Of a stretch of DNA of 33,403 nt, positions 33,257 to 33,403 are shown piece after piece. The DNA lies in assembly GCA_945883795.1 (NCBI GenBank), contig CAMCYC010000024.1:1-33403 (forward strand), in the 5' to 3' direction. The stretch's first letter is position 1; every line of letters begins with the position of its first letter. The translations under genes were made by a program, and so were the position numbers. The notes beneath the pieces were generated by a model. It had not been told where the DNA came from, did not search any database, and saw nothing but the letters and a program-made list of their open reading frames with translations. This DNA is from Sulfurimonas crateris. Lineage in GTDB: Bacteria; Campylobacterota; Campylobacteria; Campylobacterales; Sulfurimonadaceae.

Positions 33257-33373
33257 ACTAGGCAGCGACCTACATTTCCAACCCTGCAAGAGTCAGTATT
33301 ATGAGCGATGAGGGGCTTAGCTTCTGGGTTCGGAATGGAGCCAGGCGTTTCCCCCTCTCTATAGCCACCTAGA
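33257..33373 (-). rRNA. rrf: 5S ribosomal RNA
   Basis: The minus strand shows a complete 5S gene of about 117 bases. The 5' end CTAGGTGGC and the 3' end GCTGCCTAG pair to form helix I. Between them the conserved loop GGGGAAACGCCTGGCTCCAT and then TTCCGAACCCAGAAGCTAAG are clearly recognisable, and GGAAATGTAGGTCGC closes the 3' side. Ends are set by helix I and are good to a few bases. The sequence closely matches 5S genes of the Sulfurimonas/Campylobacter group. It is the last gene of an rRNA operon whose 23S gene would lie beyond the window's right edge. No clear GC-rich terminator follows; only T-rich DNA is seen between it and gmhA. Confidence 0.95.
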
Positions 33374-33403
33374 CAATCAAACCTAAAGGTAATTTTGAAT
33401 GTT

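Noticed and set aside
1-33403. Mobile element, defence island, CRISPR or novel multi-gene system
   Set aside because: Apart from one membrane protein of unknown function and the gltA-ccoS gap, every gene belongs to a recognised housekeeping or regulatory family. No transposase, integrase, terminal repeats, tRNA-associated attachment site or toxin-antitoxin pair was seen on either strand.

Overview
The window reads as chromosomal core sequence of a free-living Campylobacterota (Epsilonproteobacteria) bacterium, most like Sulfurimonas or a close relative. Three things support this: AT-rich DNA with dense, overlapping operons; TATAAT-type -10 boxes with weak or no -35 boxes; and two gene orders that I recall from Campylobacter jejuni. 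These are rplY-pth-lptF/G-like-lysA-HAD-pheA-hisC-fliF-fliG-fliH-dxs (about Cj0311 to Cj0321) and fabH-plsX-rpmF-yceD-ndk-fdx (about Cj0328c to Cj0333c). The species assignment is inference from protein resemblance; no search was run.

Layout. Positions 1-159 hold the 3' end of a plus-strand pgeF-like gene. From 151 to about 21090 everything is on the minus strand. Read in the direction of transcription it runs: bioD, pyrB, pabB and a membrane protein of unknown function; then tal and a PilT/PilU ATPase; then rplY, pth, an LptF/LptG-family permease, lysA, a HAD-like protein, pheA, hisC, the flagellar basal-body genes fliF, fliG and fliH, dxs, and a large CBS-PAS-GGDEF-EAL protein for cyclic di-GMP turnover. 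Many neighbours overlap by 1-4 bases, so translational coupling is likely.

Positions 21094-21282 form a divergent control region. It carries a good bioD promoter on one side. On the other side is an extended -10 promoter and a structured leader ahead of a plus-strand DEAD-box RNA helicase, which is followed by a HIT-family gene. From 23315 to 27258 the minus strand carries a lipid, ribosome and nucleotide block (ndk, yceD, rpmF, plsX, fabH), an Alvin-type ferredoxin and a shortened GNAT-like gene. Citrate synthase (gltA) is a monocistronic plus-strand gene at 27347-28627, followed by about 300 bases without an intact gene.

Positions 28929-33126 are a minus-strand cluster, gmhA-gmhB-asparaginase-like-ccoI-ccoS. 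It joins two heptose-synthesis steps for lipopolysaccharide to copper-ATPase and assembly functions for a cbb3 cytochrome oxidase. The window ends in a 5S rRNA gene (about 33257-33373, minus strand), the tail of an rRNA operon that continues beyond the edge.

I see no transposase, prophage, CRISPR array, tRNA or clear horizontally acquired island. The most interesting items are the potentially switching helicase leader, the CBS-fused cyclic di-GMP protein, a HAD-like protein lacking the usual second aspartate, a GNAT-like gene lacking its CoA-binding motif, and a possible gene relic after gltA.
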